Positions 35,986 to 44,161 are shown, counted from the stretch's first letter. The stretch is 64,000 nucleotides of DNA from Tsukamurella paurometabola (GCF_900631615.1 NZ_LR131273.1:4124850-4188849); one strand, 5' to 3'. Notes: generated by a model from the letters alone, not told the origin. Translations and numbers: made by a program.

Positions 35986-36540
35986 GTGATACCGGTCGAC
36001 CTTCTCGTCGCGGTGTGGCTGATCGTCGAGGTGACCGTCCGCGCGCTGCACTGGAACCGGGGCCGTACGGTCCGCGTCGAATGGCGCAGCGTGGCACTGC
36101 TGTGCGCGGCCGCCGCGATCGCCTGGGTGGTGTCGATCTCCACGATCGCGTGGCTGCCGCAGACCACCGTGCCCGGGTCCGCGCTCATCGGCGAAGTGAT
36201 CGCGGCCGCGGGTATCTGCCTGCGGGTGTGGGCCGTCCACACCCTTGGCCGGTACTTCCACATCGTCGTCCATGTCCGTGACGATCATCGGGTGGTGCGA
36301 ACCGGCCCGTACCGGCGGCTCGCGCACCCCGCCTACGCCGGCTTCCTCCTGATCGTTTTCGGACTCACGCTCGCCGCACGAGAGAGCAACCTCGCCACCG
36401 CCGTCGTCGTCACCGCGATCCTGGCGGCGGTCGTCGTCTACAGGATCCGCATCGAGGAGCGCGCTCTGGGCGAACAACTCGGCGACGAATACCGCGCGTT
36501 CGTGGAATCGCGAGCACGCGTCGTCCCTCACGTGTGGTGA
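35986..36540 (+). CDS. Isoprenylcysteine carboxyl methyltransferase-like membrane protein (ICMT/PEMT family)
   Basis: 184 aa with about five helices. The C-terminal half has the family signature: RVWAVHTLGRYFHIVVHV, HRVVRTGPYRRLAHPAYAGF (the RxGPYRxxRHPxY motif) and the EERALGEQLGDEYRAF ending, which together bind S-adenosylmethionine at the membrane face. Bacterial members methylate lipids or unknown acceptors. GTG at 35986 follows GAGGTGA. Confidence 0.85.
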   Translation: MIPVDLLVAVWLIVEVTVRALHWNRGRTVRVEWRSVALLCAAAAIAWVVSISTIAWLPQTTVPGSALIGEVIAAAGICLRVWAVHTLGRYFHIVVHVRDDHRVVRTGPYRRLAHPAYAGFLLIVFGLTLAARESNLATAVVVTAILAAVVVYRIRIEERALGEQLGDEYRAFVESRARVVPHVW

Positions 36541-36617
36541 TCTCCGCGTCCGAAGCCACCCTGGCCCGCGAGCCGAACTTCACTCGAGCGTCTTCGGGAA
36601 TCCGGGTGGCCCCAGCT

Positions 36618-37106
36618 CTACTGACTGATCGGCAGGCCGTGGCACGGACACCGCGGCAACAGATCCTGGGTGGAAGCGGGGGACGTCTCGGCCATGGAGT
36701 CGGCCCGCGCCCTCCCGGAGTCCCCCTCCTCGGGTTCGCGATCCAGCCCGGTCTCGGGCGCCGCCTCCTGCTCGGTCCCGGCCTGCTCCGTGTGGTCGTC
36801 CGCAACGGCCGCCGCGGCGCCCGAGGTCGTCGCCACGTCGGATCCGGCCTTCCCCGCATTCGTAGCCGCAGAATCCGCCGTCGCCCTCGATCGTCGCGGC
36901 GAGCGCCAACCCGCGAGCACGTGCGCCACGTAGAGCGGCACTCCCACCAGGCCGGCAACGACCCCCAGCGCGCAGAGTCCGAGCGTGACCTCTATCGGAA
37001 TCGCATCGACGAAGCCGGTGGCGATCGCCACGAGGATCAGCGTCACGCACGCCGCGTTCCAGGCCAGAGCACGGTCGGTAGCGGACGATGAACTTCGGTT
37101 CGACAC
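36618..37106 (-). CDS. Small membrane protein with acidic/Ala-rich tail, unknown function
   Basis: 162 aa. Two predicted helices (about 14-34 NAACVTLILVAIATGFVDAI and 39-62 LGLCALGVVAGLVGVPLYVAHV) separated by a short loop, then a long Ala/Glu/Asp/Thr-rich cytosolic tail ending in CPCHGLPISQ. No family recognised. GTG at 37106 is chosen because a GGTGGGGG tract lies at a proper distance; GTG 37112 is too close to it. Confidence 0.6.
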   Translation of the reverse strand: MSNRSSSSATDRALAWNAACVTLILVAIATGFVDAIPIEVTLGLCALGVVAGLVGVPLYVAHVLAGWRSPRRSRATADSAATNAGKAGSDVATTSGAAAAVADDHTEQAGTEQEAAPETGLDREPEEGDSGRARADSMAETSPASTQDLLPRCPCHGLPISQ

Positions 37107-37530
37107 AAGCACCCCCACCAGTCGCGCACTACACATTGGGCCGCGCTGCTCCAGCCCTCGGGACGAACGTGCGGTCTTCGACTCCCCGCGACCGGTCGGC
37201 CGCGTCGCACGCCACCATCGTAGCCGGTCAGACCGGTTATCGCCCCGACCATGACCGCGAACCAGCACGAAATCGCAAGCACTCCAACGTTCGTCGTCGC
37301 GACGACCAACTCGCCCAGGCCCGCGGCGACGAGCCGATGCGCGTACACCGCGAGCGCATCGGGGCACGTCGCAGCTGAATACGAAACCCGACGAACACCT
37401 CCCCACCTCCCGCGCCCGGGCATGCAACCCCGGGCAACCCTCGGCAACCCCCGGAAAACTCCTCTTCCACCGCGGTCGCACGTGAATATTCAGCACCAGC
37501 CACCAGTACAACGAAAACGGCTGAGGGAGA
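37107..37530. other. Region of about 420 bp without a confident gene
   Basis: A minus-strand frame (37043-37447) has high third-position G+C and one hydrophobic stretch (LGELVVATTNVGVLAISCWF), so a small membrane gene or a decayed relative of the neighbour is possible. It has no good start and overlaps the neighbour's first codons. The other frames look like shadows. A ribosome site GAGGGAG near 37520 belongs to the next plus-strand gene. Confidence 0.3.
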
Positions 37531-37842
37531 ATGCAAATGCGAACACCGGACCAAAGCGGTCAAACGGCGCGAGCCGCCCGGAACCCGCGCCGCGCACGCA
37601 ACGGCTCCGTGACCGCACCGAAGTGGGACGCCTGGGCCAGGCCCGCCGGGTTCCCGAGCATTCACGCTGCACTGATCTGGTCGGCGCGCCACTCGGCCGG
37701 AACCACGGATCCAATCCGGCTCCTCGCAGCCAGGCTCGGCGTGCCGTATCGCGTCCTGCTCTCCGCGGACGTGGTCCAGCGATTCCTGCACTCCAGTGCG
37801 CTCACCGACGCCCGACGCAACCTCGGACTCCCGAGGAAGTAG
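37531..37842 (+). CDS. Hypothetical 103-aa basic protein
   Basis: ATG at 37531 (or 37537) with GAGGGAG upstream opens a 103-codon frame. First 35 residues are Arg/Ala-rich and probably disordered; the rest (WARPAGFPSIHAALIWSARHSAGTTDPIRLLAARLGVPYRVLLSADVVQRFL) seems a small helical domain, with AARLGVPYRVLLSADVV loosely like a helix-turn-helix. Not recognised. It ends 17 nt before the promoter of the next gene. Confidence 0.5.
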   Translation: MQMRTPDQSGQTARAARNPRRARNGSVTAPKWDAWARPAGFPSIHAALIWSARHSAGTTDPIRLLAARLGVPYRVLLSADVVQRFLHSSALTDARRNLGLPRK

Positions 37843-37858
37843 CGGATCCGCACCCGTG

Positions 37859-37898
37859 TTGACACTGCTTACATCACCTCGTACGCTCGCATGTAAGC
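37859..37898 (+). promoter_or_regulatory. Promoter with overlapping palindromic operator
   Basis: TTGACA (37859-37864), 17-nt spacer, TACGCT (37882-37887): an almost ideal -35/-10 pair. An inverted repeat GCTTACAT (37867-37874) / ATGTAAGC (37891-37898) surrounds the -10 with a 16-nt spacer, the geometry of a dimeric repressor site (TetR or GntR type). No repressor gene is adjacent. Confidence 0.75.
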
Positions 37899-37932
37899 AC
37901 TGCACACATCAGCGAGGCGAGGAGCCGTCACC

Positions 37933-38842
37933 ATGGCCACAACCGCGATCGAGACCGTCGAGGTCGACCTCGGCGGGCGTACCGTCACCGTCCCCAGGGG
38001 CGGGCTCTACGACCGGTTCCGGATGGATACCCCGCTGGACGAGGTCGCCGCCGACCCGCGCGTGCCCGGCGTCGACTTCTTCCGGACGCTACCGAAGACC
38101 CAGGTCGACTCCCCCGTCGGCCCGACACGCACGCCGAACTTCTACTACGCCATGTCCTCGGCACGGCTGACGATGCTCGCGCCCACGCGCGCCATCCGCC
38201 GCCGGCTCCCCGAGGAACTGACACCGCTGGAGGTCGCGCCCGGCCTGGGCCTCGCATCGGTGATGTTCTTCCGCTACGACGTCTGCGACATCGACTTCTA
38301 CACCGAGGCCGCCGTCGGCGTCGCGGTCCGGCCGGCGCGCCACGGCGGTCCGGGCATCGCCGACCTCGTCTCCGCCCTCGGCGGCGACCACCTCCACTCC
38401 TACGTCCTGTCCCTCCCCGTCAACACCGAGATCGCGCAGGTCCGCGGCCACGACGGCTACGGCTTCCCGAAATGGGTCACCGACCTGGACGTCGAGATCA
38501 CGGCGGAACGTGCGACTGCCCGGGTGGCCAACGCCGACGGTGCCGTCGACGTCGCCTTCTCCGCCCGCACGCCGCGGCAGCAGGCGCACGCCGGCGGAAC
38601 GAAGGTCTCCACCCTCACCTCGTACACCCGGCGAGACGGTGCGTGGTTCTCCACGCTCAACCAGACCAACCTACTCGCGACCGGGACCGCCCTGTTCCCC
38701 CCGCGGATTCGACCTCACGCTCGGCGACGGACGCATGTCGGACGACCTCCGTTCACTCAAGCCGGTCCGCACCGTCGCGCTGGACGTGAACACTGGAGCG
38801 CAGGCCGCCCTGCACATGCCCGTCCCGTTCTCCGTCCGCTGA
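37933..38842 (+). pseudogene. Acetoacetate decarboxylase-like gene with single-base frameshift
   Basis: Frame 1 from ATG 37933 reads an acetoacetate-decarboxylase-superfamily protein (FYYAMSSARLTML, GLASVMFFRYDVCDIDFY, GHDGYGFPKWVTDLD with the probable active-site Lys) up to ...LLATGTALFPP. There a run of six C (38697-38702) shifts the frame. The proper ending, FDLTLGDGRMSDDLRSLKPV...MPVPFSVR and stop at 38842, is in the next frame. With five C the gene would encode one protein of about 302 aa. As read, frame 1 runs open into the downstream oxidoreductase. Could be a real null, a contingency tract or an assembly error. Strong promoter/operator upstream. Confidence 0.8.
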
Positions 38843-38871
38843 CCACCGCTCTCCACCGAAAGGCATCCGCC

Positions 38872-39864
38872 ATGACCTCCGTTCCCCCGTCCATGCGCGC
38901 GATCGTCGTCGACGACGAGAAGAACCTCGTCCTCGACGAGATCCCCACGCCCGTCCCCGCCGCCGGCGAGGTCCTGGTCCGCGTCGAGGCGGCCGGCATC
39001 AACCGCGCCGACCTCATGCAGCGCCAGGGCCTCTACCCGCCGCCGCCCGGCATCACCGACGTCATGGGCATGGAGGTCTCGGGCACCGTCGTCGCACTGG
39101 GCTCGGGGGTCGACGGCCCCGCCGTCGGCGACGAAGTGTGCGCCCTCATGGCCGGCGGCGGCTACGCCGAGTACGCCGTCGTCCCCGCGGCGCAACTCCT
39201 GCCCGTACCCGCCGGGGTCCCGCTCGTCGACGCGGCGGCGCTGCCGGAGGTCGCGAGCACCGTCTGGTCGACGATCGTCATGGACGCCGGGCTCAAGGCC
39301 GGCGACCTGCTGCTCGTGCACGGCGGCGGCAGCGGCATCGGCACCCACGCGATCCAGGTCGCGAAGGCGCTCGGCGCGCGGGTGGCCGTCACCGTCGGCT
39401 CGGAGGGCAAGGCGCAGCGCTGCCGCGAGCTCGGCGCCGACATCGTGATCAACTACCGCGAGCAGGACTTCGCCGCCGAGTTGGCCGGCCGGGTGGATGT
39501 GATCCTGGACATCATGGGTGGCAGTTACCTGCCCCGGAACGTCGAGGCCCTGGGCGTGGGCGGGCGGCTCGTGATCATCGGCATGCAGGGCGGGTTCACC
39601 GGCGAAGTGAACGTCGGCGCGCTCATCGGCAAGCGGGCCCGCGTCATCGGGCTCAACGTGCGCAACCGGCCCCTGACCGGCCCCGGATCGAAGGCCGAGA
39701 TCGTCGCCGCGGTCACCGCCGACGAGTGGCCGCTCGTCGAACGCGGCCTCATCGCGCCGGTCGTCTCGGCGCGCCTGCCGCTCGCCGAGGCCGAGCGGGG
39801 ACAGTCCCTACTCGAGTCGAAGGACTCCGTCGGCAAGGTCCTGCTCCTCCCCCGGGAATCCTGA
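38872..39864 (+). CDS. Quinone oxidoreductase-like MDR-family reductase
   Basis: 330-aa zinc-independent medium-chain dehydrogenase/reductase, NADPH:quinone oxidoreductase (PIG3/QOR) type. MRAIVVDDEKNLVLDEIPTPVP start, the AAGINRADLMQRQGLYPPPPG signature of the PIG3 group, VMGMEVSGTVVALG, and the Rossmann motif VHGGGSGIGTHAIQVAK. No structural-zinc cysteine lobe. AAAGG lies before ATG 38872, 29 nt after the decarboxylase-like stop, so both share the promoter at 37859. Confidence 0.9.
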   Translation: MTSVPPSMRAIVVDDEKNLVLDEIPTPVPAAGEVLVRVEAAGINRADLMQRQGLYPPPPGITDVMGMEVSGTVVALGSGVDGPAVGDEVCALMAGGGYAEYAVVPAAQLLPVPAGVPLVDAAALPEVASTVWSTIVMDAGLKAGDLLLVHGGGSGIGTHAIQVAKALGARVAVTVGSEGKAQRCRELGADIVINYREQDFAAELAGRVDVILDIMGGSYLPRNVEALGVGGRLVIIGMQGGFTGEVNVGALIGKRARVIGLNVRNRPLTGPGSKAEIVAAVTADEWPLVERGLIAPVVSARLPLAEAERGQSLLESKDSVGKVLLLPRES

Positions 39865-39928
39865 CGCCACCAGCCGATTCGCCTTCGGGCGCAACCTTCG
39901 TGTAACTTGTTGCTCGCCCGATGGGCAT

Positions 39929-40001
39929 GCGGATGTAGCGCAGCTGGTAGCGCATCACCTTGCCAAGGTGAGGGTCGCGGGTTCGAATCCCGTCATCCGC
40001 T
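39929..40001 (+). tRNA. tRNA-Gly (anticodon GCC), copy 2
   Basis: Same cloverleaf as copy 1 with one D-loop base changed. No encoded CCA. A TAACTT box at 39903-39908 upstream is a possible -10, giving a leader of about 15 nt. Followed after 3 nt by a 15-bp hairpin. Direct orientation relative to copy 1, 4.96 kb away. Confidence 0.95.
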
Positions 40002-40004
40002 CAA

Positions 40005-40036
40005 GAAGCCTCGGCCGCGTACGCGGCCGAGGCTTC
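40005..40036 (+). terminator. Terminator hairpin after tRNA-Gly copy 2
   Basis: Perfect 15-bp inverted repeat GAAGCCTCGGCCGCG / CGCGGCCGAGGCTTC with a two-base centre (TA). It directly follows the tRNA; no T run. Confidence 0.75.
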
Positions 40037-40063
40037 AGCCATTTCCGGCGTACTGTGGCGGCC

Positions 40064-40381
40064 ATGACGGTCGAGCTGCTCCGGAGACTCCCGTGCTGGG
40101 GCCACGTCTCCTCGGCATGGGTCGCGGTGGTCGGCCTGGTCCTCGCCGGCGTCACGCTGCCCGACGGCGCCGCAGCCCTCGTCGGCATCGCCCTCGCCGT
40201 CGCGGTCGCGGCGATCTGCCACGTGGGCGCGGCCCGCGACGACCGCGCACCGTCGGGCCCGAGCGAACGGCGCGAACCCGACCAACGGCTCCGCGGCGCC
40301 TACCGCCGCAGTTCCATGCCCAACGGGGCCGGGCGGCCCCGTCGACCTCGAGCACCCGGCGTCGCCGCCTCCGCGGCGTAG
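40064..40381 (+). CDS. DUF6412-like small membrane protein
   Basis: 105 aa: one or two hydrophobic helices (about 14-55, AWVAVVGLVLAGVTLP and ALVGIALAVAVAAICH) and a cytosolic basic tail with RGAYRRSSMPNGAGRPRRPRAPG, the pattern I recall for DUF6412 proteins encoded next to YidC homologues in actinobacteria. TACTGT (40051-40056) ends 7 nt before the ATG with no ribosome site (leaderless type). Probably co-transcribed with the yidC-like gene 90 nt downstream. Confidence 0.65.
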   Translation: MTVELLRRLPCWGHVSSAWVAVVGLVLAGVTLPDGAAALVGIALAVAVAAICHVGAARDDRAPSGPSERREPDQRLRGAYRRSSMPNGAGRPRRPRAPGVAASAA

Positions 40382-40471
40382 CCCCACCTCTCCCGGCGTC
40401 CGCCGCACACGCAGATCCCATTCCCGTGCGCGCGGAACCTCGCGCGCTCCTGCCTGTGAGGTGCTTTCTTC

Positions 40472-41350
40472 ATGCTCGATGTCGTCTACTACCCGATCTC
40501 CGCCGTCCTCTGGGCCTGGCACCGTGTGTTCGGTGCACTCCTCGGCGCCGACGACGGTACCGCCTGGGCGCTCTCCGTCCTCTTCCTCGTCTTCACCGTC
40601 CGCGCTCTCCTGCTGTGGCCCGGCATCGTGTCCGCACGCACCGGTCGCCGCCTGCAGCGATTGCGCCCCCAGCTCGACGCCCTCCGGCGCGAGCACGGGA
40701 AGGACACGCAGACGCTGGCGCGTCAGACTCAGCAGCTCCAGCGCGAGCACGGCGTCCGCCCGCTCCTCGGCTGCCTACCAGCCCTGGTCCAGATCCCCGT
40801 CTTCTTCGGCCTCTACCACGTGCTGCGCTCGTTCAACCGCACCGGAACCGGTCTCGGTCAACTCGGCCTCACCCCGGAGCAGAACGCGAGCACCGCGAAC
40901 TACGTGTTCTCCGCGCACGACGTCCAATCGTTCCTGAATGCCCGCCTGTTCGGTGCTCCGATCTCCGTGTCGATGACGAGCCCCGATTCCGTGCTCGCCT
41001 CGTTCGCGCCGTTCGGCGGCGTGCCGAGCGTGGTCACGATCGCGGCGGTCGCGGTCCCGCTGATGCTCCTCGCGTGCCTGGCGACGCACGTCAACGCGCG
41101 GTTCTCCATCAGCCACCCCGTCGCCGGTGCCGCCGACGCGATGCAACCCACCCTCCTGCGCACCCTCATGCTGTGGGTGATGCCCCTGGGCAGCATCGTC
41201 GCCGGACCGGTCCTGCCGATCGCCATCCTGCTGTACTGGGTGGCGAACAACATCTGGACGTACGGGCAACAGCATCTCGTTCACCGCGTTCTCGCAAGAG
41301 AGGAATCGGCGACCATCGCGCGCAGTAGCGTGGGTTCCGACCGCGAATGA
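40472..41350 (+). CDS. YidC/Oxa1-family membrane protein insertase (second copy type)
   Basis: 292-aa YidC/Oxa1 core: first helix MLDVVYYPISAVLWAWH, hydrophilic-groove helix with the conserved Arg (SVLFLVFTVRALLLWPG), a cytosolic coiled-coil hairpin (LQRLRPQLDALRREHGKDTQTLARQTQQLQREHG), LVQIPVFFGLYHVLRSF, and late helices LMLWVMPLGSIVAG and PIAILLYWVANNIWTYGQQ. No N-terminal periplasmic domain. The housekeeping YidC is normally beside rnpA/jag at the origin, so this is probably an additional copy for particular substrates, paired with the DUF6412 protein. Confidence 0.88.
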   Translation: MLDVVYYPISAVLWAWHRVFGALLGADDGTAWALSVLFLVFTVRALLLWPGIVSARTGRRLQRLRPQLDALRREHGKDTQTLARQTQQLQREHGVRPLLGCLPALVQIPVFFGLYHVLRSFNRTGTGLGQLGLTPEQNASTANYVFSAHDVQSFLNARLFGAPISVSMTSPDSVLASFAPFGGVPSVVTIAAVAVPLMLLACLATHVNARFSISHPVAGAADAMQPTLLRTLMLWVMPLGSIVAGPVLPIAILLYWVANNIWTYGQQHLVHRVLAREESATIARSSVGSDRE

Positions 41351-41374
41351 TCTCGACGCGACGCTGGGAGCGAC

Positions 41375-41713
41375 ATGGCGACGACGGTGACGGACGAGCA
41401 GATTCACGACCTGGTACAGACCGCGCAGCCGTACAGCCTGCTGCTCCTGCGCTGGGGCCCGCGACGCGACCAGGAGGGCGCCGAAGCCATCGAACGCGAG
41501 CACCAGCGACGCATGGTGTCCCTGCGCGCCGACGGCGTGATCGCCATCCTGTGCCCGATCCTCGATGACGCGATGGCCGGCATGGCGGTCATGACGGTGC
41601 CCGCCGAGCGGGCCGCGGAGATCGTCGCCGACGACCCGTGCGTGCGGGCCGAGATGATGCGCAGCGAGGTGTACCCGTGCCTCAGTTTTCCCGGTGATGC
41701 GCTCCCGGGCTAG
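41375..41713 (+). CDS. YciI-like (YCII-related) protein
   Basis: 112-aa dimeric alpha-beta barrel protein: YSLLLLRWGPRRDQEGAEAIEREHQRRMVSLRADGVIAILCPI and AVMTVPAERAAEIVADDPCVRAEMM follow the YciI pattern (the late DPxxxAG-type segment is DDPCVRAEM). Function is unclear in the family. GGGAG precedes the ATG; 24 nt after the yidC-like gene, likely the same operon. Confidence 0.78.
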   Translation: MATTVTDEQIHDLVQTAQPYSLLLLRWGPRRDQEGAEAIEREHQRRMVSLRADGVIAILCPILDDAMAGMAVMTVPAERAAEIVADDPCVRAEMMRSEVYPCLSFPGDALPG

Positions 41714-41795
41714 CGAGCAGACCGCCGGACCGGCGGAAATGGACGGAACCCGCCCGGCTGTCCACCGGGAAGTGACCGCCTGCTAACTTCCGACC

Positions 41796-43358
41796 GTGAC
41801 CGAGAGCACCCCGGAACAGGCCCTCAACGACCGCGTCCGCGCCGCCTATCGGGCGGTGTCCGACGAGGCGCGCGCCGAGAAGGTGGCCAAGCAGCACGCC
41901 CGCGGCAAGATGACCGCCCGGGAGCGGGTCGCGCTGCTCGCGAGCGGCGGCTTCCACGAATTCGGAGCCCTCGCCGGGCCCGGCCCTGCACAGCAGGGCG
42001 CCGCTCCCCTCGTCGCGCCGGGTGACGGGGTGGTCACCGGGATCGGGTACATCGACGGGCGGCCGGCGGCCATCGCAGCCTTCGACTTCACGGTGCTCGG
42101 CGGCAGTAACGGCGCCACCGGCATGGCGAAACTGGATCGCTGCGCCGAACGCGCCCTGCTCGACGGGATCCCGCTCGTCATGCTCATGGACGGCGGCGGA
42201 CACCGCATGCAGGAGGCATTGGACTCCCGGCTCGCCGCCCCGGGGTCGAAGCTACTGCTCCGCCTGGCCGACCTCTCCGGGCACGTGCCGCTCGTGGCGG
42301 CCATGATGGGACCCGGCTTCGGCGCGCCGGCCAACATCTCGGCGTGCTGCGACTTCGTGACGATCGTGCGCGGCATGGGCACCATCGGCATCTCCTCGGC
42401 ACCGCTGGTCCAGGCCGCGACCGGCGAGACCCTCACCAACGACGAGATCGGCGGCGCCGATCTGCAGGCCGAGCGCGGCGTCGTCGACGTCGTGACCGAC
42501 ACCGAGGCGGAGGCGGTCGACGCGATCCGCGCCTTCCTGAGCTATCTCCCCGCCTGCGCCGCCGACGAGCCGCTCATCTCGGCCGGCCCGCACGAACCCG
42601 GCGACACCGCGGACCGCATCGACACCCTGGTCCCCGCGTCCATGCGCCGGGCCTACGACGTGGTGGACGTGATCGAGGCGATCGCGGACGTGGATACCGT
42701 CTTCGAGCTCAAACGGCTGCACGCCCCGAACATCGTCACGGCCTTCGCACGCATCGACGGCCGAGCGGTGGGCGTGGTCGCCAACCAGCCCCGCTTCCAC
42801 GCGGGCGCGCTCGACGCCAACGCCTGCGAGAAGGCGGCGCACTTCATCGCGGTGTGCGACACCTTCGGGTTGCCGCTGCTGATCCTCATCGACCTGCCGG
42901 GTTTCCTCGTCGGCGCCGGCGCGGAGGAGACGAATCTGGTCCGGCGCAGTGCCCGGCTGGGCTACGAGCTGGCGGCGGCGACGGTCCCGCGCTTCGTCAT
43001 CGTGACCCGCAAGGCCTACGGCGCCGCGTACATCGCGATGGGCGGCGGCCGCAGCATCGAGGCCGATCTGTCGCTCGCCTGGCCCACCGCGGAGATCTGC
43101 GCGATCCCCATCGAGAGCGCGGTCGACCTCGCCTTCCGCTCGCAGTACGAGGCGGCGCCCGACCCGGCGAAGGCCCGCGGTGACCTCATCACGCTGTTCC
43201 AGGCGAACGTCGACCCGCTGCTCGCGGCCGACGGCTTCGGCATCGACGACGTGGTCCTCCCCTCGGCGACGCGGCCCATGCTCGCGGAAGCACTCGGCCG
43301 GGTCCGCCGTCGCCCGCCCCGCGTACCGCACAAGCGGCGGTCGATCTCGCCGATCTAG
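41796..43358 (+). CDS. Acyl-CoA carboxylase carboxyltransferase (beta) subunit, orphan
   Basis: 520 aa, the AccD/PccB type that moves CO2 from carboxybiotin to acetyl-, propionyl- or longer acyl-CoA, with N and C crotonase-fold halves. Visible: KQHARGKMTARERVALLASG, GVVTGIGYIDGRPAAIAAFDFTVLGGS, oxyanion regions MLMDGGGHRMQEA and GFGAPANISACCDF, then DLPGFLVGAGAEE and RKAYGAAYIAMGGG. No biotin carboxylase/BCCP gene is nearby, so it must pair with an Acc A subunit elsewhere. TAACTT (41784-41789) ends 6 nt before the GTG: leaderless type. Confidence 0.9.
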   Translation: MTESTPEQALNDRVRAAYRAVSDEARAEKVAKQHARGKMTARERVALLASGGFHEFGALAGPGPAQQGAAPLVAPGDGVVTGIGYIDGRPAAIAAFDFTVLGGSNGATGMAKLDRCAERALLDGIPLVMLMDGGGHRMQEALDSRLAAPGSKLLLRLADLSGHVPLVAAMMGPGFGAPANISACCDFVTIVRGMGTIGISSAPLVQAATGETLTNDEIGGADLQAERGVVDVVTDTEAEAVDAIRAFLSYLPACAADEPLISAGPHEPGDTADRIDTLVPASMRRAYDVVDVIEAIADVDTVFELKRLHAPNIVTAFARIDGRAVGVVANQPRFHAGALDANACEKAAHFIAVCDTFGLPLLILIDLPGFLVGAGAEETNLVRRSARLGYELAAATVPRFVIVTRKAYGAAYIAMGGGRSIEADLSLAWPTAEICAIPIESAVDLAFRSQYEAAPDPAKARGDLITLFQANVDPLLAADGFGIDDVVLPSATRPMLAEALGRVRRRPPRVPHKRRSISPI

Positions 43359-43368
43359 AGGCCGGAGG

Positions 43369-43887
43369 TCAGGCGCGACGGTGCCGGCGCACCGCGTCGG
43401 TGTTCGCGCACCGCGGCGAGCAATAGGATTGCCGACCGCCGCGGCTGGTGTCCGCGAAGACCTTCGGGCAGCCCTCGCGGGCGCAGGCGCCCAGTCGCGC
43501 GCCTTCCGCCTCCGTGGTGAAGACGGCGAGGCCGCCCGCGGTGACGGCCTTCACGCGGCTCAGGAGCGACTCGGTCTCCGGGGTGAAGTGCAGGTGGGGC
43601 CGCCAATCGTCGTGGGCGGTGAGGTAGATCCCTGCGGTTCCCTCCGCGAGGAGCCGGTTCACCGCGTCGCACCGGTCGGCGACGGTCGCGGTGAGGAAGG
43701 GGGCCCGCAGTAGCCCGGCCCAGTCCCCCAGTCCGTGCACCGCCTGCTCATCCAGCACGACCCGCCGGATCTCGTGCGCGCGCAGCACCGCGGCGAGCCG
43801 TTCCTCGGTCCAGTCGCCGTCGGCCCGGAGGTTCACCAGATCGACGGCGAGCCGCACCCCGGTCATGTTGTCGTGGTCGAACTGCAC
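43369..43887 (-). CDS. CGNR zinc-finger (ABATE-domain) regulator
   Basis: 172 aa. N-terminal ABATE-like domain (RLAVDLVNLRADGDWTEERLAAVL), C-terminal CGNR-type zinc finger with C135, C140, C156, C160 and the ending CANTDAVRRHR, where the usual CGNR reads CANT. Predicted stress-linked transcriptional regulator. GTG start 7 nt after the upstream small gene, so co-transcribed with it. Confidence 0.83.
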   Translation of the reverse strand: MQFDHDNMTGVRLAVDLVNLRADGDWTEERLAAVLRAHEIRRVVLDEQAVHGLGDWAGLLRAPFLTATVADRCDAVNRLLAEGTAGIYLTAHDDWRPHLHFTPETESLLSRVKAVTAGGLAVFTTEAEGARLGACAREGCPKVFADTSRGGRQSYCSPRCANTDAVRRHRRA

Positions 43888-43894
43888 TGGTCGA

Positions 43895-44068
43895 TCATCC
43901 CGCCTGCGCGGCGACCGCGGGCTCCGACACGGGCACCTCGACGGTGCGGCCGACCAGCTTGATCCGCCGCGCGCCGCAGGCGCAGCGCTGGTAGACGACG
44001 ACCCCCTCGCTGGTCGGATGGTGCGATTCGGTCTCCCAGGAATGGATCCGCTTCTCGGTCTCGTTCAT
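43895..44068 (-). CDS. Conserved small 57-aa Cys/His-containing protein
   Basis: ATG 44068 opens a 57-codon frame, below the size normally listed: NETEKRIHSWETESHHPTSEG... then YQRCACGARRIKLVG and a short acidic end. CxC (C29, C31) plus His residues could bind zinc. The HSWETESHHPTSEGVVVYxRCxCG pattern is one I recall from short actinobacterial proteins. It ends 7 nt before the CGNR gene and is divergent from the copper operon. Confidence 0.65.
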   Translation of the reverse strand: MNETEKRIHSWETESHHPTSEGVVVYQRCACGARRIKLVGRTVEVPVSEPAVAAQAG

Positions 44069-44142
44069 GCGAATCAGCGTGCGACCGGCTCATTCGACGT
44101 TTCAACCGTTACATCGCCCCGGCCCGCGCCACCGACCCCTCC

Positions 44143-44161
44143 TACCCCAGGGGGGTATAGT
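44143..44161 (+). promoter_or_regulatory. CsoR operator overlapping the copper operon -10 box
   Basis: TACCCC-AGG-GGGGTA (44143-44157) is a G/C-tract palindrome of the CsoR binding type. The -10 hexamer TATAGT (44156-44161) shares its last two operator bases. Apo-CsoR bound here would shut the promoter; Cu(I) releases it. csoR is the last gene of the same operon, so control is autoregulatory. Confidence 0.85.

Noticed and set aside
37043-37447. Minus-strand membrane-like frame
   Set aside because: High third-position GC and a hydrophobic stretch, but no start with a ribosome site and overlap with the next gene; kept only as a remark in the spacer entry.
37933-39864. 643-aa fusion of decarboxylase-like and quinone reductase
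   Set aside because: The joining 60 or so residues are out-of-frame sequence; the true ends of both proteins are visible in separate frames, so this is a frameshift result, not a natural fusion.
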